Positions 1 to 7,013 of a DNA stretch of 24,467 nt are shown here, piece by piece. Numbering within the stretch: position 1 is the stretch's first letter; every line of letters begins with the position of its first letter. Location: positions 1 through 24,467 of the IMG/VR virus record IMGVR_UViG_3300034112_000319, one strand, 5' to 3'. A model generated the notes under the pieces. That model worked only from the letters and a program-made list of their open reading frames with translations. It had not been told where the DNA came from and did no database searches. A program made the position numbers and the translations under genes. Source of the stretch: a virus.

Positions 1-1
1 G

Positions 2-190
2 CTGTTCAGCCCAGAGGAAATTCGCAGCCCTGCTCAGATTGAGAAGGTGCTGAAAAAGCGCAAGTTGGCACTGCCTGACGAACTCGTCAAGTCGGTGTCA
101 TCAGGCACAACACTGGCAAGCGAGGATGACCCCCGCCCAGCAGTGTTGCAAATCGGGTCGCAGTTGTCTGCGGCTCTCTCTAAACTTTAG
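2..190 (+). CDS. C-terminal part of a probable DUF2800 phage protein (5' truncated by window edge)
   Basis: An open frame enters from the left edge in frame 2 and ends at TAG 188-190, giving the last 62 residues of a protein. Its end (LPDELV, SSGTTL, then EDDPRPAV) resembles the C-terminal tail I associate with DUF2800 phage proteins, which have a Cas4/RecB-like nuclease fold and usually sit just before a single-strand DNA-binding protein and a family A DNA polymerase, as here. The nuclease core is outside the window, so the family call rests on a short tail plus gene order. The stop lies 12 nt before the next start, and the AAAGGA Shine-Dalgarno of the next gene directly follows it, so the two are co-transcribed. 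It could be another recombination or replication protein. Confidence 0.55.
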   Translation: MFSPEEIRSPAQIEKVLKKRKLALPDELVKSVSSGTTLASEDDPRPAVLQIGSQLSAALSKL

Positions 191-202
191 TAAAGGACAA
201 TC

Positions 203-844
203 ATGTCAAATCTTGCAACTTTCTCTTCGGCAAATCTGCCAGCAGTCTCCACTCTCTCCACCGCATTGCGTTCGCTTGAACAAGGCGCAGGCACATCGGG
301 CGTCGTCATCCTGAAAATGGACAAGACAGGCCACTGGGTGTTTGGTGCTGACCAGACTGAAGTCGAAGACGACTCCACCTGGGCCGTCAATCCTTTCTCT
401 TTTGTTCACGGCTTTATCGCCTGGGGCGACGGCGAAGTGCTTGGCGAGAAGATGACCGGTGTGCAGCATCCCCTGCCCGAGCTTGACCAAGCGCCTCCTG
501 GTGCCAAGCGCGGCTGGGAGACACAGATCGGCATGTCGTTGAAGTGCCTCGTCGGTGAGGACAAGGACATGGAAGCACGCTTCACCACGACCTCGGTCGG
601 CGGTAAGAAGGCCGTGCAAGCATTGGGCGTCGCCATCGCCACGCAAGTGGAGAAGGACCAGACCAAGCCTGTGGCCATCGTGCGCCTGAAGAAGGACCAC
701 TACGTCCACAAGTCCTACGGCCGCATCTACACCCCGGTGTTTGAGATCGTCGAGTGGGCCAGCATGGACGGCGCTGCTGAAGCGCCAGTGGCTGAAGAAG
801 TCGAGGCTGCACCAGCTGCTGGTCGCCGTCGCCGTGCGGCCTAA
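203..844 (+). CDS. Phage replication-module protein of unknown function, possibly ssDNA-binding
   Basis: This 213-aa soluble protein has a good Shine-Dalgarno (AAAGGA) 7 nt before ATG 203. I recognise no catalytic motif. The middle is rich in alternating beta-like stretches (GVVILKMD, HWVFGAD, KPVAIVRLKKD, IYTPVFEIVEW), as expected for an OB-fold or similar beta-barrel. After about residue 190 it becomes a low-complexity Ala/Glu/Pro tail ending in a run of four arginines. In related phages the slot between a DUF2800 gene and the family A polymerase commonly holds an ssDNA-binding protein (DUF2815 type), so that role is inferred from position; the sequence does not look like DUF2815 itself. 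A basic rather than acidic C-terminus is unusual for a classical SSB. Long antisense frames across it are coding shadows. Confidence 0.8.
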   Translation: MSNLATFSSANLPAVSTLSTALRSLEQGAGTSGVVILKMDKTGHWVFGADQTEVEDDSTWAVNPFSFVHGFIAWGDGEVLGEKMTGVQHPLPELDQAPPGAKRGWETQIGMSLKCLVGEDKDMEARFTTTSVGGKKAVQALGVAIATQVEKDQTKPVAIVRLKKDHYVHKSYGRIYTPVFEIVEWASMDGAAEAPVAEEVEAAPAAGRRRRAA

Positions 845-852
845 GTGAAACA

Positions 853-948
853 GGGGTGATGTGCTTGCATACTGAGGCTGCAAGTTAAATGAGGAGCTGT
901 GGGACAGCACATCGCAAGATGGAAAAGAGGAACTAGCAGCATCACCCC
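853..948 (+). other. Candidate structured RNA leader upstream of the DNA polymerase gene
   Basis: The spacer between the 213-aa gene and the polymerase can fold into a closed multi-branch structure. The outer stem pairs GGGGTGATG 853-861 with CATCACCCC 940-948. Inside are three hairpins: CTTGCA/TGCAAG (864-884), GCTGT-GGG-ACAGC (896-908) and CATC-GCAA-GATG with a GNRA-type loop (910-921). A competing 10-bp stem (one wobble pair) joins 856-865 to 906-915 and would break all four. The polymerase start at 970 has no clear Shine-Dalgarno, so the leader could control translation or be a processed RNA. Two tiny frames (859-888 and 889-936) also lie inside. Folding is inferred by eye only. Confidence 0.4.
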
Positions 949-969
949 ACCTATAAAGTAAAGTACAGT

Positions 970-2901
970 ATGAATCTTTGGCTTGACTTTGAGACCCGCA
1001 GCCGCTGTGACCTGAAGGCCAAGGGCGTCTACAACTACGCGCAGGACGCAAGCACCGAAGTGCTGTGCATGTCCTACGCCTTTGGTGATGACGAGGTCGT
1101 CACCTGGTTGCCGGGCCAGCCGTTGCCCCGTGAGGTGACCGAGCACAAGGGCCTGATCTACGCCCACAACGCCGCCTTTGAGCGGCTCATTTTTTGGTAT
1201 GTCTTGCAGGTCGACTTCAAGCTGGAGCAGTTCGTCTGCACCGCAGCGCAGGCCCGCGCTAACTGTGCGCCTGGCTCGCTGGAAGACGTGGGGCGCTTTG
1301 CTGGCGCTGACATGCGCAAAGACCACCGCGGCGCGCAACTGATCCGGCTGCTGTCGCTGCCGCAGGCCAACGGCCAGTTCCGTGAAGACGCCGCCCTGAT
1401 GCAAGAGATGGTCGAGTACTGCGAGCAAGACGTGCGGTCCATGCGCGCCATCAGCAAGGCCCTGCGGCCACTGTCTGATGATGAACTAGCCGACTACCAC
1501 ACCAACGAGCGCATCAACGACCGTGGCGTGCTGGTGGACGTGCCGCTGTGCCAAGCCGCTGTTAAGTACTCCGCCGACGAGACCGTCGAGATTCAGCAGA
1601 TCGTGTCCGAGGTGACCGAGGGCGTCATCACCAGCGTGCGCTCACCTAAGATGCGCGAGTGGGTGCTGGAGCGCGTCGGTCCAGAAGCCAAGAAGCTGAT
1701 GTGGACCGGCGAGAAGTATTCGATTGACAAAACTGTGCGGGCCAACTTGCTCGCGATGGAAGACCCCGATGAGATTCCGCCCCATGTTGCAGACGTTATT
1801 CAATGCGCGGACGACCTCTGGGCGTCTTCGGTTGCGAAATTCAATCGCCTCTCAAACTTGGCCGATGAAGAAGATCACCGAGTCCGAGGCGCTTTCGTTT
1901 TTGCTGGAGGGGCTGCCACCGGCAGAGCGTCGAGCTATGGCGCGCAAGTTCACAACTTTACCCGCAAATGCGCCAAAGAGCCTGATGAAGTACGCCACGC
2001 TATGGTGCGTGGACACACAATCACACCAAGATTTGGAAAACGTATCACAGATGTGCTCAAGGGGATGCTCCGGCCGGCGCTGATCGCCAAGCCTGGCCAC
2101 GTCCTGATCGCCTACGACTGGTCAGCCATCGAGGGCCGTGTGCACCCGTGGCTGTCCAACTGCCCAGCAGGCGAAGCCAAGCTGGACGTGTTCCGCTCGG
2201 GCCTTGACCCGTACAAGGTCAACGCTGCCGCCACCTTTCGTGTGCCTTACGCCGACGTCGCTGGTGACCAGCGTCAGGTGGGCAAGGTGCAGGAGCTGGC
2301 CCTTGGCTTTCTGGGCGGCGCTGGCGCGTTTGAGGTCTTCGGCCGCGCCTACGGCATCCGGCTGTCGCCGGGCGAAGTCCAGCGCGCTGTGGACGGCTGG
2401 CGCAGGGCCAACCCGTGGGCGCAGGCGCACGGCCAGCAGTTGGAGAACGCTTACCTGCGCGCCATGAGAAACAAAGGGCATGAATTTAAAGCAGGGCGTG
2501 TTGTGTACTTGTTTGACGGCCAGACCCTCTGGTATGCTTTGCCCTCCGGTCGGGTGCTGTGCTATCCGAATGCCAAATTTGATGATGAAGGCAACGTGAC
2601 GTACACCAAAGCAGCCTGGAAGCCCGCCGCCGACGCCAAGGAGTGGCCCCGCGCCCGTCTGTGGCGTGGTCTGGCTTGCGAGAACGTCACGCAAGCAGTA
2701 GCGCACGACATCCTGCGCCATTCACTGCGCCAGCTCGATGGCGTGGTCCTACACGTCCACGACGAGATCGTTGTCGAGTGCCCGGCTCACGAGGCCGAGG
2801 CAGTCGCCGCCCGTATGCACCAGATCATGTGCACCCCGCCTGCATGGGCGACCGGCCTGCCCTTGGCCGCTGAAGGTGTCACAACAACGAGGTATTCATG
2901 A
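970..2901 (+). CDS. Family A DNA polymerase with 3'-5' exonuclease domain
   Basis: This 643-aa replicative polymerase carries an N-terminal DEDD exonuclease and a C-terminal Pol I-type polymerase domain. Exo I is D6-F-E8, Exo II is AHNAAF around residues 65-70, and Exo III is YCEQD at 150-154. Polymerase motif A is YDWSAIE with D383 and E388, motif B has R435 and K439 (RQVGK) followed by a conserved Leu/Gly-rich helix, and motif C is HDE at 597-599. All expected catalytic residues are present, so it should be active. There is no 5'-3' nuclease domain, as is usual for phage enzymes. ATG 970 is the only start after the upstream in-frame stop at 934-936, yet it lacks a good Shine-Dalgarno. The gene ends in an ATGA overlap with the next gene. 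Confidence 0.96.
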   Translation: MNLWLDFETRSRCDLKAKGVYNYAQDASTEVLCMSYAFGDDEVVTWLPGQPLPREVTEHKGLIYAHNAAFERLIFWYVLQVDFKLEQFVCTAAQARANCAPGSLEDVGRFAGADMRKDHRGAQLIRLLSLPQANGQFREDAALMQEMVEYCEQDVRSMRAISKALRPLSDDELADYHTNERINDRGVLVDVPLCQAAVKYSADETVEIQQIVSEVTEGVITSVRSPKMREWVLERVGPEAKKLMWTGEKYSIDKTVRANLLAMEDPDEIPPHVADVIQCADDLWASSVAKFNRLSNLADEEDHRVRGAFVFAGGAATGRASSYGAQVHNFTRKCAKEPDEVRHAMVRGHTITPRFGKRITDVLKGMLRPALIAKPGHVLIAYDWSAIEGRVHPWLSNCPAGEAKLDVFRSGLDPYKVNAAATFRVPYADVAGDQRQVGKVQELALGFLGGAGAFEVFGRAYGIRLSPGEVQRAVDGWRRANPWAQAHGQQLENAYLRAMRNKGHEFKAGRVVYLFDGQTLWYALPSGRVLCYPNAKFDDEGNVTYTKAAWKPAADAKEWPRARLWRGLACENVTQAVAHDILRHSLRQLDGVVLHVHDEIVVECPAHEAEAVAARMHQIMCTPPAWATGLPLAAEGVTTTRYS

Positions 2902-3737
2902 AACCGCAATACCAAATCTCATTTTCGGGCGGTCGCACCAGCGCCTACATGACCAAGATGCTGCTAAACAACTGGTCAGACCGTTACGACTTCATTGTGA
3001 CGTTTGCCAACACCGGCCTTGAGCACCCTAAGACGCTGGAGTTTGTTCACAACTGCGACAAGCATTTTGATTTCAAGACGGTATGGCTAGAGGCAGTTGT
3101 GCATGAGGGCCGGGTGGCTAGCACCCACAAGGTTGTTGATTACGCCAGCGCATCGCGTACTGGCGCGCCGTTTGAGGAAGTTATCAAGAAGTACGGCATC
3201 CCCAATATGGCGTTCCCGTATTGCACCCGTGAACTTAAGATCAACCCCATGAACTCGTACTTGCGCAGCTTGGGGCTGGACTACCGCACAATCCCAACAG
3301 CAATTGGCATCCGCGAAGACGAGAAGCGCCGCGTCAGCAAGACTGCCGAGGCCAAAAATATCGAATACCCCCTGATCGACGTCTGGCCTACCGACAAAGC
3401 TGAGATTCTTGACTGGTGGGCAGAGCAGGCGTTCGACTTGGGCATCGACGAGTTTGAGGGTAACTGCCAAGGTTGCTTCAAGAAGTCGATCAAGAAGCAG
3501 TTTATGCAGATCGAACGTGACGCCAGCATTTATGATTTTCACCGCCGCATGGAAATGCAGTACCGATCACACGGCCCGCAAGTCGGCGACCGCGTGTTTT
3601 TTCGCAAGAATATGGACACCATTACGCTGTTCAAGTTGTACGAAGAGAACAAAGGCACACCGATGAGAGACGCCCGCGCCGACGAAGATGGTGGTTGTTC
3701 CGAATCGTGCGAAGTTTACGAAACAACTATTGAGTAA
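2898..3737 (+). CDS. PP-loop ATP pyrophosphatase, PAPS reductase/DndC-like family
   Basis: This 279-aa protein belongs to the adenine-nucleotide alpha-hydrolase superfamily. The PP-loop is SFSGGRTSA (residues 8-16), followed by FANTG (36-40) with EHPKT, the pattern of phage PAPS reductase-like proteins. A GIRxDE motif lies at 137-142. Cysteines at 109 (YCTRELK), 190 and 193 (CQGC) and near the C-terminus (267 and 271) could ligate an iron-sulfur cluster, as in DndC and related enzymes. Family members activate substrates with ATP in sulfate reduction, DNA phosphorothioation or thiolation; which applies here cannot be read from the sequence. No dndA/D/E partner is seen nearby. The start overlaps the polymerase stop (ATGA), so translation is probably coupled. 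Confidence 0.85.
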   Translation: MKPQYQISFSGGRTSAYMTKMLLNNWSDRYDFIVTFANTGLEHPKTLEFVHNCDKHFDFKTVWLEAVVHEGRVASTHKVVDYASASRTGAPFEEVIKKYGIPNMAFPYCTRELKINPMNSYLRSLGLDYRTIPTAIGIREDEKRRVSKTAEAKNIEYPLIDVWPTDKAEILDWWAEQAFDLGIDEFEGNCQGCFKKSIKKQFMQIERDASIYDFHRRMEMQYRSHGPQVGDRVFFRKNMDTITLFKLYEENKGTPMRDARADEDGGCSESCEVYETTIE

Positions 3738-3769
3738 AAAAGAAAGCCCCGGCGGGTTAGGCCGGGGCT
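3735..3769 (-). terminator. Strong hairpin after the PP-loop gene, with the U-tract on the minus strand
   Basis: AGCCCCGGC (3745-3753) pairs perfectly with GCCGGGGCT (3761-3769) across a 7-nt loop. On the plus strand no T-run follows, but A-rich sequence precedes it, so read on the minus strand the stem is followed by TTTCTTTTTT. As an intrinsic terminator it therefore works best against leftward transcription. On the plus strand it could act as an mRNA-stabilising or pausing hairpin between the PP-loop gene and the primase-helicase gene. Confidence 0.6.
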
Positions 3770-3794
3770 AAAGTTCCAACTAAAGGAGAAACCC

Positions 3795-6095
3795 GTGAAA
3801 GATTTCGTTGATCATCTTACCAGACTTGCCCCAGAGGGCGAAACTTTTTTGCTGGTACGCCAGAAGCCCCAGCTCAAAGAGGGCGAGATGCAGTTCCACG
3901 CCAACGGCGCCATCAAGGCCACTTGGCCAGCCATGTTGCCCACGGCCAAGATCAAGCCCGAGTGGGCCATTTACGGCAACACTGCGTCGTTCATCATCGA
4001 CCGCTTCAAGGATGGCCACCCCGGCGCCAGTGCTGCTGCGTGCGAGTACGTGCTGGTGATGGTGCTGGACGACGTGGGTGACCCTGAGAAGGCCCCCAAC
4101 GTCCCGCCGCTTGAGCCGACGTGGAAGATCGAGACCAGCCCCGGCTCGTTCCAATGGGGCTACGTGTTCAGCGAGCAGCCCACCAAGGCCGAGTTCAGCG
4201 CGGCGATCGCCGCCATTGCCGAGGCGGGTTACACCGACAAAGGCGCGATCAACGCGGTGCGCAATTTCCGTATCCCTGGCTCGATTAACCTGAAGCCCGG
4301 CCGCAACAACTTCGCCGCCCAGCTGCGTGAGTTTAAGCCCGAGCGTGACTTCACCCTTGAGCAGATCTGCGCCGCCCTGAACGTGGTGCCTGGTGAAGCC
4401 GAGGATGCCCACCGCCCGATTCGTATCTCCGACGACGGCACCGACGACGTGATGGTGTGGCTGTCCGATAACGGCATGCTGCTGTCCAAGCCCAACCAAG
4501 AAGGCTGGGCCGGTGTCATCTGCCCCAACAGCGCCCAGCACACCGACGGCAACCCCGAGGGCCGCTACCTGCCCGCCAGCCGTGCCTACTGCTGCCTGCA
4601 CTCGCACTGCACCGAACTGGATTCTTCTGTGTTCTTGCAATGGGTGGCCGACAATGGTGGCCCCAAGCACACCCCCGGCCTGCGCGAGGAGCTGCTGGCC
4701 GCGGCGATGGAGTCAGCCCTGAGTAAGCTGGCACCGACGCCCAAGTACCCCGACGCCGCCGCCGCTATCGTGGCCGAGGTGGAGCGCAAGGAGCTGGGCC
4801 GTGTCGAGAAAGAGGGCTGGTATGAGCGCTTCGCCTACCTGCAAGATGACGACGCCTACTTTGACATGCAAGAGCGCCGCGAGGTCAGCCGCGCCACGTT
4901 TAACGCCATCTTCCGGCACATCGGCTGCAACTCAATCCACGGCAAGCGCTCGAAAATCGAAGCCGCCACCAGTTTTGATGAGCACCGCCAAGCCAAGGGC
5001 GCCCGCGCGCTGGTCGGCCTGACCTACGCCCCCGGCGAATCGATCCTCTGCGCCCGTGATGGCCTGGTGTACGGTAACCGCTGGCGCGACGCCCGTCCCC
5101 CGGCCGTGGCCGGCGATGCCGGCCCTTGGCTGGCTCACGTCGAGCGCATGATCCCTGACGCCCGCGAGCGCGCGCATGTCCTTGACGTGATGGCCTTCAA
5201 GGTCCAAAACCCCAACCGTAAGATTAACCACGCCGTTCTACATGGTGGCGCGCCTGGTGTCGGTAAAGATACCCTCTGGGCCCCGTTCCTCTGGGCCATT
5301 GGCGGCGATGCCCTGGTCAACGTCTCCCTGGTGCGCAATGAAGAATTGACGTCCCAATGGGGTTACGCCCTTGAGACCGAGGTTATGGTGATCAACGAAC
5401 TGCGCCAGGCCGAAGCCAAAGACCGCCGCGCGCTGGAAAATCAACTCAAGCCCCTGATCGCTGCGCCCCCTGACATGCTGCCGATCAACCGCAAGGGCCT
5501 GCACCCCTACATGGCCCTTAATCGTTTGTTCGTCCTGGCTTACTCCAACGAGCGCGTCGCGATCAATCTCCCCACAGAAGACCGCCGGTGGTTTGTCATC
5601 TGGTCCGACGCCGGCCGTATGTCCCCCGCCGAGTCTGTGGGCCTGTGGAGTTGGTACAAGTCGGGCGGCATGTCCTGCGTGGCCGCATGGCTGCACCAGC
5701 GCAACGTCGCCGCGTTTAACCCCGGTCTACCCCCGATGATGACTGAAGCCAAGGCCATCATGGTTGAGGCCGGCATGTCCGGCGCCGAATCGTTCCTGGT
5801 GGAGTTGATGCGCGCCCGTATCGGTGAGTTTTCCAAAGGTGTCGTTGGCGCCCCCTGGCATGCGCTGTGTGATCGCCTGCAAGGGTCCGCGCCTGGCGCC
5901 ATTAAAGTCGTCCAGGGCGCGCTTTTGCATGCCTTGAAAGAGGCCGGTTGGGTTGACTGTGGCCGCTTGAAGTCCCGCCGGCACGATACCAAGAAGCACA
6001 TTTTCTGCGCGCCTGATATGGTCGAAATGTCCCGGTCCGAATTGCGCGACATGGTAGAGGATCCCCCGCCGTCGACCCTCCGCGCTGTCAAATGA
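3795..6095 (+). CDS. Bifunctional primase-helicase (AEP-like primase plus VapE/DUF5906-type SF3-like helicase)
   Basis: This 766-aa replication protein starts at GTG 3795 with a strong AAAGGAG site 7 nt upstream. The N-terminal third resembles RepB-type archaeo-eukaryotic primases: an acidic LDD motif at D92-D93, then an ETSPGSFQWGYVF stretch and RNFRIPGS. A Cys/His cluster follows (C243, H249, C266, C267, H269, H271, C272), a likely zinc-binding element. The C-terminal half is a helicase with Walker A GGAPGVGKDT (K491), Walker B-like VMVINE (530-535), then LKPLI, NRLFVLAYSNE and the EDRRWF motif typical of virulence-associated E/DUF5906 proteins. It should unwind the template and make primers for the upstream polymerase. 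It ends directly at a bidirectional terminator. Confidence 0.92.
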   Translation: MKDFVDHLTRLAPEGETFLLVRQKPQLKEGEMQFHANGAIKATWPAMLPTAKIKPEWAIYGNTASFIIDRFKDGHPGASAAACEYVLVMVLDDVGDPEKAPNVPPLEPTWKIETSPGSFQWGYVFSEQPTKAEFSAAIAAIAEAGYTDKGAINAVRNFRIPGSINLKPGRNNFAAQLREFKPERDFTLEQICAALNVVPGEAEDAHRPIRISDDGTDDVMVWLSDNGMLLSKPNQEGWAGVICPNSAQHTDGNPEGRYLPASRAYCCLHSHCTELDSSVFLQWVADNGGPKHTPGLREELLAAAMESALSKLAPTPKYPDAAAAIVAEVERKELGRVEKEGWYERFAYLQDDDAYFDMQERREVSRATFNAIFRHIGCNSIHGKRSKIEAATSFDEHRQAKGARALVGLTYAPGESILCARDGLVYGNRWRDARPPAVAGDAGPWLAHVERMIPDARERAHVLDVMAFKVQNPNRKINHAVLHGGAPGVGKDTLWAPFLWAIGGDALVNVSLVRNEELTSQWGYALETEVMVINELRQAEAKDRRALENQLKPLIAAPPDMLPINRKGLHPYMALNRLFVLAYSNERVAINLPTEDRRWFVIWSDAGRMSPAESVGLWSWYKSGGMSCVAAWLHQRNVAAFNPGLPPMMTEAKAIMVEAGMSGAESFLVELMRARIGEFSKGVVGAPWHALCDRLQGSAPGAIKVVQGALLHALKEAGWVDCGRLKSRRHDTKKHIFCAPDMVEMSRSELRDMVEDPPPSTLRAVK

Positions 6096-6122
6096 AAAAA
6101 GGCCCGTTAAGGGCCTTTTTTA
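6095..6122. terminator. Bidirectional intrinsic terminator between convergent operons
   Basis: A symmetric element AAAAAAGGCCC-GTTAA-GGGCCTTTTTT covers 6095-6121. It gives a GC stem followed by a T-run in either direction, ending the rightward replication operon right after the primase-helicase stop and the leftward operon right after its last micro-gene, whose TAA (6120-6122) sits in the T-run. Confidence 0.92.
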
Positions 6123-6179
6123 TAGGTTAAGCAGTACCGCCAGCAACGCGACGACAAGGGCCGCCAGCGCGGCCGTCAT
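6120..6179 (-). CDS. 19-aa hydrophobic single-helix micro-protein
   Basis: The last gene of the leftward operon encodes MTAALAALVVALLAVLLNL. Nearly the whole peptide is Ala/Leu/Val, so it would be a minimal transmembrane helix with no charged residues. Its ATG (6177-6179) overlaps the TGA of the 74-aa gene in an ATGA junction, the same coupling used throughout this phage, and its TAA lies in the terminator T-run. Those two boundaries are the main support for it being real; there is no independent Shine-Dalgarno. Function is unknown. Membrane-active roles (superinfection exclusion, modulation of a host membrane protein) are possible. It could also be a chance frame, given the GC-rich, Ala/Leu-biased sequence. 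Confidence 0.5.
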   Translation of the reverse strand: MTAALAALVVALLAVLLNL

Positions 6180-6400
6180 GTCGACCGCCTGACAATGTGC
6201 AGCGCTTCACGCGCTGCCCCCGATGCCTGGCGCGCTGTCATGTCGTTTTCTTCAATGGCCACCAGCGCGGCCGTCGCCTGTCCTAGGGCAAACTGTAGCG
6301 CTTCGATGCGGGCGAACAGTTTTGCAGCGTTTTCGAAGCCCTCCGCGTAGCAGAGTCGTTCCGCTTCGCTGGCGGGTAATCTCATGTAATCAAAGTCCAT
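6176..6400 (-). CDS. Small phage protein of unknown function (74 aa)
   Basis: This 74-aa, mostly helical protein starts MDFDYMRLP and has a long amphipathic Ala/Leu/Glu-rich region (about residues 10-60) that suggests a helical hairpin or coiled coil. ATG 6398-6400 is preceded by TTGGAGATAAAAA, a good GGAG Shine-Dalgarno. The start lies inside the end of the upstream 47-aa gene (11-nt overlap), and its stop overlaps the start of the 19-aa micro-gene, so the three form a coupled block. I recognise no family. Similar short helical proteins in phage early operons are often host-takeover or regulatory factors, but nothing specific is visible. Confidence 0.75.
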   Translation of the reverse strand: MDFDYMRLPASEAERLCYAEGFENAAKLFARIEALQFALGQATAALVAIEENDMTARQASGAAREALHIVRRST

Positions 6401-6533
6401 TTTTTATCTCCAAGTATTCGGCCACTGTCCGGCCGGTTAAAAAAGCATGTTCGGCGCTTGGCATGTCAATCGGCGCGCCATCGGTGGCGTCGGCTAATTC
6501 ACTTAGCCACTGCCAAAATTCTTTCACTCGCAT
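6390..6533 (-). CDS. 47-aa phage protein of unknown function
   Basis: This short gene begins MRVKEFWQWLSELADATDG and ends EYLEIKNGL. ATG 6531-6533 has an AGGAC Shine-Dalgarno 8 nt upstream. It overlaps the preceding gene's 3' end (6524-6533) and the following gene's start (6390-6400), leaving no spare bases, which argues for a genuine operon member. It has an aromatic, acidic N-terminal helix and a TGRTVAEYLE segment, and no signal or membrane segment. I do not recognise the family. Confidence 0.65.
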   Translation of the reverse strand: MRVKEFWQWLSELADATDGAPIDMPSAEHAFLTGRTVAEYLEIKNGL

Positions 6534-6730
6534 ATAAAGTCCTGCAAATTGGCTCGCATGATTGAGTACGGTCCGGTCTTAAACAGCGCGTAGTATTGGA
6601 AATAGATTTCCTTTAGTTCCACGGGTTTACCCTTATAAGTGCCTTTAGCGCCAGGCCGCGGCCAACTCTCCCGCGTGGGATATCGATCGGGCGCCGGATT
6701 GTGTTTGTAACCGGGTATCGGACTATTCAT
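6524..6730 (-). CDS. 68-aa phage protein of unknown function
   Basis: This 68-aa protein starts MNSPIPGYKHNPAP. The Pro/Gly/Lys/Arg-rich N-terminal half (PRPGAKGTYKGKPVELKEIY) is followed by an aromatic segment (FQYYALFKTGPYSIM). It looks basic and soluble, without catalytic motifs I know. The start overlaps the last codons of the preceding KOW-like gene by 8 nt. The Shine-Dalgarno is weak (GGGGTAG shortly before the ATG), so expression probably depends on coupling. Its 3' end overlaps the 47-aa gene. No function can be assigned. Confidence 0.72.
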   Translation of the reverse strand: MNSPIPGYKHNPAPDRYPTRESWPRPGAKGTYKGKPVELKEIYFQYYALFKTGPYSIMRANLQDFICE

Positions 6731-6953
6731 AAACTACCCCATTATCAAAAACGCGGGTTAAATTTGCGGCCGGTACATACCGGACCGTCTCGCCGTCCGC
6801 GCGGACCATGGTCCGGCCAAAATCGACGGCCACCACGCGGCCATCGATGGCCACCACGCGGCCGCGCGCATCGGCCGTCGGTTTATCGTGGCCAAGACGT
6901 CGGACCACGGCGCGCGCAAATGCGACGCGATCGCCTACAGAAAATTTGCTCAT
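6723..6953 (-). CDS. Small KOW/SH3-barrel-like phage protein (76 aa)
   Basis: The protein from MSKFSVGDRVAFA onward contains a KOW/SH3-like pattern: VGDRV, then GRVVAIDGRVVAVDFG, ending with YVPAANLTRV. Similar small beta-barrel proteins are common in phage accessory operons, where they may bind nucleic acid or protein; the exact role is unknown. I chose ATG 6951-6953 because AAAGGGGC lies just upstream; a longer frame from a GTG at 7007 adds 18 residues without a ribosome site. There is a 60-nt gap from the preceding DUF7227-like gene. The repeated GCCACCACGCGGCC-type sequence inside the gene (about 6828-6865) encodes the duplicated GRVVA unit. Confidence 0.78.
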   Translation of the reverse strand: MSKFSVGDRVAFARAVVRRLGHDKPTADARGRVVAIDGRVVAVDFGRTMVRADGETVRYVPAANLTRVFDNGVVYE

Positions 6954-7013
6954 GTTTTGCCCCTTTAGCCGGACGAATTGTCCGCGTCTGGCCACATGGC
7001 CAGACACTGAAAA

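Noticed and set aside
853-948. tRNA-like cloverleaf before the polymerase gene
   Set aside because: Stem and loop sizes (9-bp outer stem, 9-nt, 3-nt and 4-nt loops) do not fit tRNA arms, and there is no T-loop sequence.
206-1051. 281-aa minus-strand open frame over the SSB-position gene
   Set aside because: It is a shadow of the plus-strand gene in GC-rich sequence, crosses the intergenic region and lacks a ribosome site or recognisable domain.
6953-7007. N-terminal extension of the KOW-like protein from GTG 7007
   Set aside because: No ribosome site precedes the GTG, whereas AAAGGGGC sits just before ATG 6951-6953 and the domain begins there.
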